NCBI RefSeq assembly: GCF_002742625.1
Contig: NZ_PEBF01000001.1
Span: 5,022,001-5,086,000 of the forward strand
Direction: 5' to 3'
DNA: 64,000 nt
DNA from: Caulobacter sp. FWC2
GTDB taxonomy: Bacteria > Pseudomonadota > Alphaproteobacteria > Caulobacterales > Caulobacteraceae
Each line of letters starts with the position of its first letter. Position 1 is the first letter of the stretch. This document shows, one piece after another, positions 18,932 through 27,939 of the stretch. A program made the translations under genes and the position numbers. The notes beneath the pieces are model-generated. The model worked only from the letters and a program-made list of their open reading frames with translations, was not told where the DNA came from and searched no databases.

Positions 18932-19040
18932 GTGCTCGCCTCGATGTCGGCTCTACGGCCCCGCTTGGCGCCGTCATAACACGTCAAGGCTTAGGCGGTT
19001 CCGCGGCCCCGCGCAAAGCGGTCGACCCCGCTTGACCCGA

Positions 19041-21473
19041 TCAGGCCGAGCGCTTGGCCTCGTCCGGCGCCTGTCCGAGATCGACAGGGCCTTCCAGCCG
19101 CGCATGCGCCGCGCCCGTCACGGTCCAGGCCGACAGCGTGTCGATCGGGGCCGGGCGACCGATGGCGTAGCCTTGCAGCTCGGTGCAGTTCTCGCCGCGC
19201 AGGAAGATGATCTGCTCCTCGGTCTCCACGCCCTCGGCCACGACCGGGATCTCCAGGCTGCGGCCCAGGCCCAGGACGGCGCGCACGATGACGGTGGCGC
19301 GGTCGTGGCGATGGATGTTCTCGACGAAGCTCTTGTCGATCTTGATCTTGTCGAACGGGAACGACTGCAGGGTCGACAGCGACGAGAAGCCCGTGCCGAA
19401 GTCGTCCATGGCGATCCGCACGCCCAGGGCCTTCAGGCGGCGCAGATTGTCCAGCGCGCGCTGGTAGTCCTTGAACAGGGCGCTCTCCGTGATCTCCAGC
19501 TCCAGACGCGAGGGCGACAGGCCGGTGGTGATCAGCACCTCGTGCACCAGGCTCGGCAGGGCCGGGTTGTGCAACTGGATCGGCGAGAGATTGACGGCGA
19601 TGCGCAGCGGCTTCTCCCACGAGGCGGCGTCGGCGCAGGCGCGGCGCAGGACCCAGTCGCCCAGGGCGCCGATCAGGCCGTTCTCTTCGGCAACCGGGAT
19701 GAACTCCAGCGGCGGGATCATGCCGCGCGTCGGGTGGCGCCAGCGGACCAAGGCCTCGAAGCCGCAGACCTCGCCATCGGTGGCGCGCGCCAGGGGCTGG
19801 TAGTGGACCACCAGTTCCCCGTCGGCGATGCCCTGGCGCAGATCGCGGGCCAGGTTGCGGCGCTCGCGGATGGTGTCGTCCATCTCGCGCTTGAAGAAAC
19901 GATAGATCCCTCGGCCGCTTTCCTTCGCGCGGTAGAGGGCCATGTCGGCGTTGGCCATCAGCGATTCGGTCGTGCGGCCGTCGTCGGGATAGAGGCTGAC
20001 GCCGAGGCTGGAGCCCAGAGCCAGTTCCTGGCCGTCGTGGACCATCGGCGCCGACAGGAGCTCGATCAGGCGGCCCGCCAGTTCGGCGGCCGCGGTCGGC
20101 TGGTCGCCGCCGGCCACCTGGACGATGATGAATTCGTCGCCGCCCAGACGGGCGGCGAAGGACGGGGCCTGGACCGCCGACTGCAGGCGGCGGGCGGTCT
20201 CGACCAGGATGGCGTCGCCGGCCAGGTGACCGTGCTGGTCGTTGGCTTCCTTGAAGTGATCCAGGTCGATGCAGATCACCGACAGGCTCTCGCCCGAGGC
20301 CTCGACGCGGTCCAGGGCCGCACCCAGGCGGGCTTGCAGCGAATTGCGGTTCGGCAGGCCGGTCAGACCGTCGTGCTCGGCGAGGTAGCGGATCTTCTCC
20401 TCGGCGGCGCGGCGCTCGCGCAGATCGCGCACGGCCAGGACCGTCAGGCCCGAGGTCTCGATGCGGGCGCCGTCGTCCATCAGGCGCGAGAAGACCTCGA
20501 CCGGAATCTCGCGACCGCCGGCGACGGGTTGGATCTTGCCTTCGCGGCGCACGCCCTCGCGGGTCGGACCCGCTTCGTCGAAGGTGAGGATCGAGCCGAC
20601 CAGCGGGCGACCGACCAGTTCAGAGAGCTCGGCGCCGACCAGCTCGCAGAAGGCGGCGTTGGCGTCATTGATCTTGCCCGACTGGACCACGACCAGGCCT
20701 TCGTAGGCGGCGTTGGCCAGGCGGCGGATGCGCTCGAGGGCCGAACGCGAGGTCTGGGATTCGATGGCGACGGCGCCGAGGCCGCCCAGGATGATCATGG
20801 CCGTGATCGAGCCGACGGCCAGGGTCAGTATGCCGCCCGACAGGAGTTGGTCGGGCACCTGGACCCCGGCGTCGGGAACGATGGTGATCGCCGACATGCC
20901 GGTGAAGTGCAGGGCGACGATGCCCAGGCACAGCAGGCCGCCGCCGATGGTCTGGTTCCTGACGGTGCGGGCTTGACCGGCCAGCACCAGGGCGGCGGTC
21001 GCGCCGCAGACGCCCAGGATGGCCGATAGGCCGACGGTGGCGTGTTCCCAGACCAGGTGGCCCTGGGTCACGAAGGCCGACATGCCCGTATAGTGCATGG
21101 CCGCGACCCCGAGGCCGATCAGGACGCCGCCGGCGAAGTCATTGGTGGTCGAGCGCTGGGCCGACGCCACGGCGAAACCGCTGGCCATGAACAGCACGGC
21201 GATCATTAGCGACAGCAGGGTGCCGGTCGGGCTGTAGCCAGTCTTCAGGCCCGGCGTGAAGGCGACCATGGCGATGAAGTGGGTGGCCCAGACGCTGGAG
21301 CCGGCGACCAGACCGGTCAGCAGCAGCCAGGCGGCGCGGACGACGCCTCGAGCGCCGCGCATCCGCGAATAGAGGCGGAACGTGGTGAAGCAGCCGGCGA
21401 TGCAGACGAGGCCGGCGACAAGCACCAGGCGCAGGTCATGTTGCGTCGTCAGGCAGGTCAGAAACTTGAGCAC
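19041..21473 (-). CDS. MHYT-PAS-GGDEF-EAL c-di-GMP signalling protein
   Basis: The 810-residue membrane protein has an N-terminal MHYT sensor of about seven helices, with the repeated motif at ATHFIAM (63-69), AMHYTGM (125-131) and ALHFTGM (187-193), a proposed metal or gas sensor. A PAS region (about 245-365) follows, then GGDEF with the intact signature at 444-448 and EAL at 573-575. The other EAL catalytic motifs (NLSPIQL, ELEITES, DDFGTG, KIDKSF, AEGVET) are present, so phosphodiesterase activity is likely. No RxxD product-inhibition site precedes GGDEF. In C. crescentus the protein at this place, CC_0091 as I recall, acts as a phosphodiesterase. The start is GTG at 21473. Confidence 0.9.
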   Translation of the reverse strand: MLKFLTCLTTQHDLRLVLVAGLVCIAGCFTTFRLYSRMRGARGVVRAAWLLLTGLVAGSSVWATHFIAMVAFTPGLKTGYSPTGTLLSLMIAVLFMASGFAVASAQRSTTNDFAGGVLIGLGVAAMHYTGMSAFVTQGHLVWEHATVGLSAILGVCGATAALVLAGQARTVRNQTIGGGLLCLGIVALHFTGMSAITIVPDAGVQVPDQLLSGGILTLAVGSITAMIILGGLGAVAIESQTSRSALERIRRLANAAYEGLVVVQSGKINDANAAFCELVGAELSELVGRPLVGSILTFDEAGPTREGVRREGKIQPVAGGREIPVEVFSRLMDDGARIETSGLTVLAVRDLRERRAAEEKIRYLAEHDGLTGLPNRNSLQARLGAALDRVEASGESLSVICIDLDHFKEANDQHGHLAGDAILVETARRLQSAVQAPSFAARLGGDEFIIVQVAGGDQPTAAAELAGRLIELLSAPMVHDGQELALGSSLGVSLYPDDGRTTESLMANADMALYRAKESGRGIYRFFKREMDDTIRERRNLARDLRQGIADGELVVHYQPLARATDGEVCGFEALVRWRHPTRGMIPPLEFIPVAEENGLIGALGDWVLRRACADAASWEKPLRIAVNLSPIQLHNPALPSLVHEVLITTGLSPSRLELEITESALFKDYQRALDNLRRLKALGVRIAMDDFGTGFSSLSTLQSFPFDKIKIDKSFVENIHRHDRATVIVRAVLGLGRSLEIPVVAEGVETEEQIIFLRGENCTELQGYAIGRPAPIDTLSAWTVTGAAHARLEGPVDLGQAPDEAKRSA

Positions 21474-21609
21474 GCACGCCCCCGGGGGTTACATCCCTCC
21501 AGAGCTACAGCGAGAGTTGCAAATAAAGCGTTTCACGACAGTTTGCCGCGACGTACGGTCCGGCCGACGCCTTGGCGCGGGTGATATTTGCCCGTTCAAC
21601 GACCGTCGT

Positions 21610-22587
21610 TCAGCCGCGGAGCTGAGCCTGATGCCAAGCCCAGGCGCTGGCGAGAATGGCGTCGAGGTCGCGCGAGGGCCGCCAGCCCAACTCGGCGCGG
21701 GCCTTGGCGTTGTCGCCCACCAGGATCGGTGCGTCCCCCGGGCGGCGGGCGGCCATCTCGACCGGCAGCGGCCGGCCCGTGGCCCGCCCGACGCCGTCGA
21801 CCAGCTCGCGCACCGTGGTGCCCGCGCCCGTGCCCAGATTGTAGGACTCCGATGATCCGCCAGCCAGAAGACGCTTCAGCGCCGCGACGTGGGCGTCGGC
21901 CAGGTCCAGGACGTGGACGTAGTCGCGCACCGCCGTGCCGTCGCGCGTGTCGTAGTCGTCGCCGAAGATCGTGAAGTGCGAGCGCTGTCCCAGGGCGACC
22001 TGGATCGCCAGCGGAATGGCGTGGGTCTCCGGCTCGTGCCACTCGCCTATGCGGCCTTCGGGATCGGCGCCGGCGGCGTTGAAATACCGCATCACCGCGC
22101 TGCGGAAGCCGACATAGCGGTCGTAGTCGGCCAGGGCCTGCTCGACCATCAGCTTGCTGCGGCCGTACGGATTGAGCGGGGCCTGCGGGTGATCCTCCGG
22201 CATCGGCAAAGTCACCGGGTCGCCGAAGGTGGCGCAGGTCGAGGAGAACACCAGGACCTCGACCCCGGCCCGCCGTGCGGCCTCGACCAGGGTGATCGTC
22301 CCGCCGACATTGTTGTCGAAGAAGGCGCCGGGGTTCTTGACCGACTCGCCGACCTCGATCCGGGCGGCGAAGTGCAGGACCGCGACCGGCTTGTGCTGGG
22401 CGAAGACCGCGTCCAGCCGCGCGGCGTCACGGATGTCGCCGATCTCCAGCGGGCCCCACTGGACGTGCTCGCGGTGACCGTTCGACAGATCGTCGAACAC
22501 CACCGGCCGGAAGCCAGCCTCGGCGAGCGCGAGGCAACAGTGCGACCCGACATAGCCGGCGCCGCCAGCCACCAAAACGGTCTGCAT
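21610..22587 (-). CDS. galE: UDP-glucose 4-epimerase
   Basis: A 325-residue NAD-dependent epimerase of the extended SDR family that interconverts UDP-glucose and UDP-galactose. The NAD-binding motif GGAGYVGSH lies at the very N-terminus and the catalytic pair is in YGRSK; SSTCATFG supplies the conserved Ser/Thr. I start at ATG 22587, with GGAG seven bases upstream; an in-frame extension to 22671 adds only non-conserved residues before the nucleotide-binding fold. It lies in a region with the holdfast glycosyltransferase, so it could feed sugar precursors to envelope polysaccharides, which is inference. Confidence 0.93.
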   Translation of the reverse strand: MQTVLVAGGAGYVGSHCCLALAEAGFRPVVFDDLSNGHREHVQWGPLEIGDIRDAARLDAVFAQHKPVAVLHFAARIEVGESVKNPGAFFDNNVGGTITLVEAARRAGVEVLVFSSTCATFGDPVTLPMPEDHPQAPLNPYGRSKLMVEQALADYDRYVGFRSAVMRYFNAAGADPEGRIGEWHEPETHAIPLAIQVALGQRSHFTIFGDDYDTRDGTAVRDYVHVLDLADAHVAALKRLLAGGSSESYNLGTGAGTTVRELVDGVGRATGRPLPVEMAARRPGDAPILVGDNAKARAELGWRPSRDLDAILASAWAWHQAQLRG

Positions 22588-22683
22588 TGAAATACTCCAC
22601 GCGATGGCTCTCGCTAGCGAGTTTACTTGCCGGTTGGAAGCCGCCGCCCCACCGGGTCGTCGGCAAGTCATGCCGCTGGGCGT

Positions 22684-23595
22684 TTAGGGCTTATCCCGCA
22701 AGAGCGCCCCGCCTGACGCCGACCGCTTCGACAGCTGGTGCTCACGCCAGGAGATGAACAGGGTCGAGGCGACCACGATCGCCGCGCCGAAGATCACCGC
22801 CGGTTTCGGAACCTCGTGAAACAGCAGTAGACCCGCGCCCACGGCAAAGACCAGCCGCGTATAATCGATCGGAGCCATGACCGCCGCCTCGCCGGCCTCC
22901 ATGCCCTTGATATAGGCCCCCTGGGTGAAGGTGCCGATCACGCCCATGGCGGCCAGCAGGCCAAGGTCCGGCCACGTTGGCCGCTTCCAGACGAACAGGG
23001 CCGGTGGGATGGCGAAGACTAGGCCCAGCACGGCGGCGTAGACCAGCAGCACGAACGGGCTGTGATCGCGGGTCATGACCTTCATTCCGGTGATGGTCAG
23101 GGCGAACAGGAAGGCCGAGATCAGGGCGCAGGCCTGCGGCCAGCCGATCCAGGCGGCGGCTCCGCCCGAACCTGGCCTGAGCATGATCAGCACGCCCAGA
23201 AAGCCGACCAGGGCCGCGCCGATCCGCAAGGGTCCGATCGGTTCGCGCAGCACGAAGGCTGCCAGCGGCACCAGCCACAAGGTCCGGGTGAACGACAGGG
23301 CGTTGGCGTCTGCCAGCGGCAGCTTCTGATAGGCGTAGAAGCCCATGATCAGCGCCAGGACCCCGGCGCTGGAGCGGAAGATCAGGATCCCCGGCCGGGT
23401 CGTGCGGAAAGCGGCCCGCCAGTCGCGGGCCATCAGCGGCAGGAGCACGATCACGCCCGCCAGCTGCCGGTAGAAAGTCTGGAGCGCGGCCGGATAGCCC
23501 GGCCCCAGGAACTTGATCAGGGTGGTCATCGCCGTGAACCCGACCGCCGAGGCCAGCATCCACAGCGCGCCGCGCAGGTTGGGCGTCAGGGTCAC
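22684..23595 (-). CDS. DMT-superfamily EamA transporter
   Basis: A 303-residue inner-membrane protein with ten hydrophobic segments arranged as two EamA halves, the standard build of drug/metabolite transporters. Visible family features are the N-terminal GALWMLASAVGFTAMTTLI helix and the APIDYTRLVFA segment of the second half. The substrate is not predictable. Its ATG overlaps the stop of the upstream SDR gene by four bases (23592-23595), so the two are translated from one message. Confidence 0.88.
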   Translation of the reverse strand: MTLTPNLRGALWMLASAVGFTAMTTLIKFLGPGYPAALQTFYRQLAGVIVLLPLMARDWRAAFRTTRPGILIFRSSAGVLALIMGFYAYQKLPLADANALSFTRTLWLVPLAAFVLREPIGPLRIGAALVGFLGVLIMLRPGSGGAAAWIGWPQACALISAFLFALTITGMKVMTRDHSPFVLLVYAAVLGLVFAIPPALFVWKRPTWPDLGLLAAMGVIGTFTQGAYIKGMEAGEAAVMAPIDYTRLVFAVGAGLLLFHEVPKPAVIFGAAIVVASTLFISWREHQLSKRSASGGALLRDKP

Positions 23596-24482
23596 CCGGC
23601 CGCGCCGGAAGCCATCAGCTGGGCCCGCATCGCCTCGGCCTGCTCGGGCGTGATGCCCATGGCCGCCAGGATCGGCGAGGGCGTATTCCTGTCCCAGGCG
23701 CTGCGCGGGCCGACGGTGATGCCGCCATCGACGACGATGTGGGTCCCGGTCACGAACTGGGAGTCGTCGCTGGCCAGGTAGAGAGCGGCGGCGGCGATGT
23801 CCTCGGGCAGGCCCGACTTGGGGATCGGCTGGATCTTCGGTCCGATCGAGGCGATCTGGGCGGCCATCTGGTCGGCGACCTCGCGCGGCAGGCCCATCGA
23901 GGCCCCGAAGATCGAGGTGGCGATCAGGCCCGGGCAGATGGCGTTGACCCGGATCTTCAGCGGCGACAGCTCGGCCGCCGCGCAGCGGCTCATGTGGATC
24001 ACCGCCGCCTTGGCCGCCGAATAGGCCAGCGGACCGAAGCCCGCCTGCAGGCCGGCGATCGAGGCGGTGTTGATGATCGAGCCGCCCCCGCGCTTCAGCA
24101 TCAGCGGCAGGGCGTGCTTCATGCCGATGGCCGGACCGCGCACCAGGAGGGCGAAGGTCTTGTCCCAGCCCTCGACGGTCAGCTCAGGCACCGCCGCGGG
24201 CGTGCCGCCGTGTCCGGCGTTGTTGAACAGGATGTCGAGGCCGCCGAAGCTCTCCTCGGCCAGGGCCATGGTCCTGGCCAGGTCGTCTTCCGAGGTGACG
24301 TCGCAGCGCGAGAAGCGGACGTGGTCGGGAAAGCGCCTTTCCAGCATCTCGCCCTTTTCGGCCTGTAGGTCGGCGGCGATCACGCTCGCCCCCTCGGCCA
24401 CGAACAGCTCGACCGCGCCGAGCCCGATGCCCGAGCAGCCCCCGGTGACGACGGCGACCTTGCCGTCCAGACGTCCGACCAT
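23592..24482 (-). CDS. SDR family NAD(P)-dependent oxidoreductase
   Basis: A 296-residue classical short-chain dehydrogenase. The cofactor motif is TGGCSGIGLG near the N-terminus, NNAGHG follows, and the catalytic Tyr and Lys are in YSAAK. The substrate is unknown. Asp after the second strand (AADLQ) favours NAD over NADP. It is the first gene of a two-gene unit with the EamA transporter, overlapping it by four bases. The product is longer than the usual 250 residues because of a C-terminal extension (about 35 residues) after the family core. Confidence 0.88.
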   Translation of the reverse strand: MVGRLDGKVAVVTGGCSGIGLGAVELFVAEGASVIAADLQAEKGEMLERRFPDHVRFSRCDVTSEDDLARTMALAEESFGGLDILFNNAGHGGTPAAVPELTVEGWDKTFALLVRGPAIGMKHALPLMLKRGGGSIINTASIAGLQAGFGPLAYSAAKAAVIHMSRCAAAELSPLKIRVNAICPGLIATSIFGASMGLPREVADQMAAQIASIGPKIQPIPKSGLPEDIAAAALYLASDDSQFVTGTHIVVDGGITVGPRSAWDRNTPSPILAAMGITPEQAEAMRAQLMASGAAG

Positions 24483-24601
24483 GAGAAATTCCTCCGCGTC
24501 CCCGACCTCTTCGCGGGTCAGTGATCAACGATCATATTCGCGGAGCAAACACAGGTTGGCTAGAGGCCTTCGAGCCCTCCATGCCAAGCGAAATTGGGCC
24601 A

Positions 24602-24633
24602 AGACGAAATCAGGCCGAGACGAAATCAGGCCG
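24602..24633. repeat. Tandem 16-bp duplication at a gene end
   Basis: The sequence AGACGAAATCAGGCCG occurs twice in direct tandem (24602-24617 and 24618-24633). The stop codon of the small membrane-protein gene (24626-24628, minus strand) lies inside the second copy. Confidence 0.85.
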
Positions 24634-24817
24634 GACGGCGAACCAGCGGCTCGAGACGGCGGCCCAGGTGACTGAGAGCCAGCCATAGCAGGCATGGCGC
24701 CAGCAGCACGGCCCAGGCCAGGCCCAGGCCGACCAGGCCCAAGCCCGCGATGGCGCGATGAGCGAAGCTGGAGCGCTCCTTGGCCTCCAGAGTCATGACG
24801 CGAATATCCAGGCCCAT
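24626..24817 (-). CDS. Small single-pass membrane protein downstream of hfsJ
   Basis: A 63-residue product with a charged N-terminus, one clear membrane segment of about 25 residues (the LGLVGLGLAWAVLLAPCLLW region) and a basic C-terminal end. It lies 66 bases after hfsJ on the same strand, so the two may share a transcript. GGGGGAT just upstream of ATG 24817 is a plausible ribosome site; a second in-frame ATG is at 24796. I recognise no family. It is not HfiA, the known small inhibitor of HfsJ, which is encoded elsewhere in C. crescentus. Confidence 0.5.
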   Translation of the reverse strand: MGLDIRVMTLEAKERSSFAHRAIAGLGLVGLGLAWAVLLAPCLLWLALSHLGRRLEPLVRRPA

Positions 24818-24883
24818 TATCCCCCAAGCCCCTCTTTCGAGATCAACGTCGCGATGATCTCGGCCCCCACAGACCGCGTCATC

Positions 24884-25801
24884 CTAGCGTACTCCCTCGT
24901 TGCGAGCACGCATTTGCTCCCAACGGGCGTTTTCCGCCGCCCGGGGATCGCTTGTCGCTCGCCTGCCCAACGCCCGGACCACGTCTCGGCAAGCCGGACC
25001 GACCAGCGACCAGGGCTCGACGCAGTAGCGCGAGAACAGGCGTTGCGGATCATTCATCAGCCGGAACAGCCATTCCATGCCCATCGGGCCCATCCAGCGC
25101 GGCGCGGGCTTCTGGACGCCGGCTTCGTAGTCGAAGGCTCCGCCGACGGTGAAGGTCACGGCCGGACCGTAGGCCTTGTGGTTCTCCAGCGTCCAGATCT
25201 CCTGGCGCGGCATGCCCATGCCGACCAGCACGACATCGGGTTGGTAGTCGCGAATGGCCTCGACCACCGCGTCGTTGGCGGCCGAGCCGGGCCTGACGTC
25301 GAAATAGCCGTGGTGGCTGGCGATGTGGGCGGTCGGATAGTCCTGGTGGATGCGCGCGATAGCCTTCTCGGCCACGCCCGGGGCTCCGCCGACGAAGAAG
25401 ACCTTCCAGTTCTTCTGCGTGGCCATGCTCCAGAAGTCGTCGCGCCAGTCCAGATAGGTGCAGCGATGGAAGCGCCGGCTGGCCCGGCCCACCAGGCGCG
25501 CCCAGAAGATCAACGGCACGCTGTCGACCTCGATCAGGTCGGCTTCCTTGTAGAACGCGCCGATCTGATGGTCCTTGCCGATCAGATAGAGGCTGTGAAG
25601 ATTGTGGTTGGCGACGATGGCGCTCTGACGCGCTTCCAGCTTGCCGGTGACGAAATGGAACACCTCTTCCGGGCGCACCAGGTCCATCACCCCACCGAGC
25701 ACGCGCACGCGTTCCTCGGGGCGCCGTGTCAGGCGATAGGCGCGCCGAGGCGCCGCCGGCGCCGCGTCGTTCATTACGCTCTGTTCCTGGGGGACGAACA
25801 T
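24884..25801 (-). CDS. hfsJ: WecG/TagA/CpsF family glycosyltransferase, HfsJ-like
   Basis: The 305-residue enzyme belongs to glycosyltransferase family 26: the central segments NHNLHSLYL, VFFVGGAPGVAEKA, DVVLVGMGMPRQE and FTVGGAFDYEAG are typical. WecG/TagA enzymes add an N-acetyl-mannosamine-type sugar to a lipid carrier on the inner face of the membrane. Family and gene order around gdhZ and galE match HfsJ of C. crescentus, a holdfast synthesis enzyme that limits surface attachment and is blocked by HfiA. Two starts are possible, ATG 25801 (AGGAG upstream, inside a hairpin) and ATG 25774. The orthology rests on family and place. Confidence 0.8.
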   Translation of the reverse strand: MFVPQEQSVMNDAAPAAPRRAYRLTRRPEERVRVLGGVMDLVRPEEVFHFVTGKLEARQSAIVANHNLHSLYLIGKDHQIGAFYKEADLIEVDSVPLIFWARLVGRASRRFHRCTYLDWRDDFWSMATQKNWKVFFVGGAPGVAEKAIARIHQDYPTAHIASHHGYFDVRPGSAANDAVVEAIRDYQPDVVLVGMGMPRQEIWTLENHKAYGPAVTFTVGGAFDYEAGVQKPAPRWMGPMGMEWLFRLMNDPQRLFSRYCVEPWSLVGPACRDVVRALGRRATSDPRAAENARWEQMRARNEGVR

Positions 25802-25803
25802 CG

Positions 25804-25839
25804 CCGCAGAGTCTCCTAGTCTTGAGGAGCACTCTGCGG
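25804..25839 (-). promoter_or_regulatory. Hairpin covering the ribosome site of hfsJ
   Basis: CCGCAGAGTCTCCT (25804-25817) pairs with AGGAG-C-ACTCTGCGG (25825-25839) as a 14-bp stem with one bulge. On the minus strand the AGGAG at 25813-25817 lies in the arm next to ATG 25801, so pairing would hide it. The near arm also carries a GANTC site for CcrM. No T-run follows on the minus strand, which speaks against a terminator. Confidence 0.5.
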
Positions 25840-25904
25840 AAATGTCGTGTTTCCTTTGCTAAAAAGGATACTTAGCGGGATTTAACCACGTCCCGATAAC
25901 CCTT

Positions 25905-26903
25905 CTAGTCAACCGTGATCACCACCTTGCCCATGGCCTTGCGGCTGGAAAGATGGGCGATGGCCTCGCCAGCGCGGGCCAGCGGGAAACGCTCGGAGAC
26001 GTAAGGCTTGATCTTGCCGGTGGCGTAGAGACCCATCAGATCCTTGAGGTTCTCGGCGTGGCCCTTGGGATCGCGCGCCACCGCCGCGCCCCAGAACACC
26101 CCGACGATGTCGCACGACTTCAACAGCGTGAGATTCAACGGGATCTTCGGAATCCCCGACGGGAAACCAATGACCAGGAAGCGGCCGTTCCAGCCGGCGG
26201 CCCGGATGGTCGCCTCCGAATAATCGCCGCCGACCGCGTCATAGGCGACATCCCAGCCATTGGGTCCGCAGGCGTCCTTGATCAGGTTGGCCAGCGCTTT
26301 CTGGCCGTCCTTGTCGAACGGGCCGCGCGGATAGACGACGCCGCTGTCGGCGCCGTGCTTGATGGCCAGATCGACCTTCTCCTGGCTGGAGGCTGCGGCG
26401 ATAACACGCGCCCCCGCCGCCTTGCCCAGTTCGACGGCAGCCAGGCCAACGCCGCCGGCGGCCCCCAGAACCAGCAGGGTCTCGCCGGCCTTCAGCGCGC
26501 CGCGGTCCTTCAGGGCGTAGTACGAGGTGCCGTAGGTCAGGACGAAGGCGGCGGCCTCGTCAAAGGGCATGTTGTCGGGAATGGGCGTGCAGCGCTGCTC
26601 TTCCAGGGCCAGCTTCTCGGCGAAACCGCCCCAGCCGGTCGAGGCCAGGACGCGGTCGCCGACCTTGAAGCGGGTGACGCCCTCGCCGACCGCGGCGATC
26701 ACGCCCGACACCTCGCCCCCCGGCGCGAAAGGCCGCGTCGGCTTGAACTGGTACTTGTCCTCGATGATCAGGACGTCGGGATAGTTGACCCCGCAGGCCT
26801 TGACGTCGATCAGCACCTGGCCGGGACCGGCGACAGGATCGGGCAGCTCCTCCAGCACCAGGGTCTCCGGACCGCCGACTTCCTTGCTGAGCACCGCCTT
26901 CAT
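25905..26903 (-). CDS. Zinc-independent quinone oxidoreductase (MDR family)
   Basis: A 332-residue NADPH:quinone oxidoreductase-like member of the medium-chain dehydrogenase superfamily. The cofactor motif is GAAGGVGLAAVELG, the segment CGVNYPDVLI is typical of the quinone reductase branch, and the zinc-ligand cysteines of alcohol dehydrogenases are missing. It is a soluble enzyme; its true substrate may be a quinone or an alpha,beta-unsaturated carbonyl compound. It stands alone, divergent from the isoaspartyl peptidase gene with a 70-base gap and 103 bases upstream of hfsJ on the same strand. Confidence 0.88.
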   Translation of the reverse strand: MKAVLSKEVGGPETLVLEELPDPVAGPGQVLIDVKACGVNYPDVLIIEDKYQFKPTRPFAPGGEVSGVIAAVGEGVTRFKVGDRVLASTGWGGFAEKLALEEQRCTPIPDNMPFDEAAAFVLTYGTSYYALKDRGALKAGETLLVLGAAGGVGLAAVELGKAAGARVIAAASSQEKVDLAIKHGADSGVVYPRGPFDKDGQKALANLIKDACGPNGWDVAYDAVGGDYSEATIRAAGWNGRFLVIGFPSGIPKIPLNLTLLKSCDIVGVFWGAAVARDPKGHAENLKDLMGLYATGKIKPYVSERFPLARAGEAIAHLSSRKAMGKVVITVD

Positions 26904-26973
26904 GATCGCCTCTCCCAGATTTCTTCGTTAAGAGCGCGGACGCTAGCGCGGGACGCCGGGCCAAGGAAGCAGA

Positions 26974-27852
26974 ATGTCAAACAACCGTTTTAGTCTCGCC
27001 TTGCACGGCGGCGCGGGCGCCAAGCCCGGCCACGACTACGCCGTCGAGATCGCCCACATGCGCGGCCTCGTCGAGGCGGCCCGCGACCGCCTGGCCGCCG
27101 GAGCGAACGCCCTGGACGTGGCCGTCGAGACCGTCGTCGCCTTGGAGGCCAGCGGCCTCTACATCGCCGGCAAGGGCGCCTCGCCCAATGCCGACGGCGA
27201 ATACGAGCTGGACGCCAGCCTGATGTGCGGCCCCACCTTGCGGGCCGGTTCGGTCGCGGCGCTGCAAGGCTTCAAGAGCCCGATCCTGGCCGCCCGCGCG
27301 GTGATGGAGAAGACCCCGAACGTGATGCTGGCGGGCCAGGGGGCGATCGACTTCGCCCGCGACCAGGGGCTGGAGACGGTCGAGGATCCGGACGCCTGGT
27401 TCACCCGCGCCGGGGCCTTCGAGGACAACCATCCGCCCGACACTCTCCCGACCGGCACGGTAGGCTGCGTGGTCCGCGACGCCGAGGGCGGCCTCGCGGC
27501 CGCGACCTCGACGGCGGGCGTATTCGGCAAGCGGCCCGGCCGGGTGGGCGACTCGCCGATCATCGGGGCCGGCGCCTGGGCCGACGGCTTCGCGGCCGTC
27601 TCCTGCACCGGCCAGGGCGAGTATTTCATCCGCACCGCCGTCGCCGCACAGGTCGCCCACCGGCTGCGGTTTGGCGGCGAGAGCCTGGAACGCGCGGCCC
27701 GGGCGGCCATCCAGGGCGTGGCGGACCTGGGCGGCCATGGCGGGCTGGTCTCCGTGGATCGGGACGGCCATGTCGCCATGCCGTTCGCGTCCAGCGGCCT
27801 GAAGCGGGCGGCGCTGCTGTTGGACGGAACGATCGTCAGCGAAGCGTTCTGA
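26974..27852 (+). CDS. Isoaspartyl peptidase / L-asparaginase (Ntn hydrolase)
   Basis: The 292-residue precursor belongs to the plant-type asparaginase family, which cleaves itself to free an N-terminal Thr. HGGAGA is at the N-terminus, and the cleavage site and nucleophile are in GTVGCV (Thr162). The following [14 protein letters not shown] and CTGQGE segments form the substrate pocket. It removes isoaspartyl dipeptides and may hydrolyse asparagine. No signal peptide is seen, so it is cytoplasmic. It is followed by pgm after 87 bases. Confidence 0.92.
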   Translation: MSNNRFSLALHGGAGAKPGHDYAVEIAHMRGLVEAARDRLAAGANALDVAVETVVALEASGLYIAGKGASPNADGEYELDASLMCGPTLRAGSVAALQGFKSPILAARAVMEKTPNVMLAGQGAIDFARDQGLETVEDPDAWFTRAGAFEDNHPPDTLPTGTVGCVVRDAEGGLAAATSTAGVFGKRPGRVGDSPIIGAGAWADGFAAVSCTGQGEYFIRTAVAAQVAHRLRFGGESLERAARAAIQGVADLGGHGGLVSVDRDGHVAMPFASSGLKRAALLLDGTIVSEAF

Positions 27853-27939
27853 CGCCGCAGATAGTTGGTGAAATCGTCTTGAACCGCCTCTAGGGGTTGG
27901 CCGTTGCCGTCCGACGTCCAACCATAACCCGGGGTCTTC

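Noticed and set aside
18932..18977. An upstream start for the frameshifted kinase in the second frame
   Set aside because: The 812-residue frame starting at 18977 has a low-complexity Arg/Gly-rich N-terminus that is only the shadow of the true membrane domain starting at 18931.
25871..25886. A CtrA-like box before hfsJ (TTAG, six bases, TTAAC)
   Set aside because: The consensus is TTAA, seven bases, TTAA. Spacing and one half do not fit, so I do not list it as a site.
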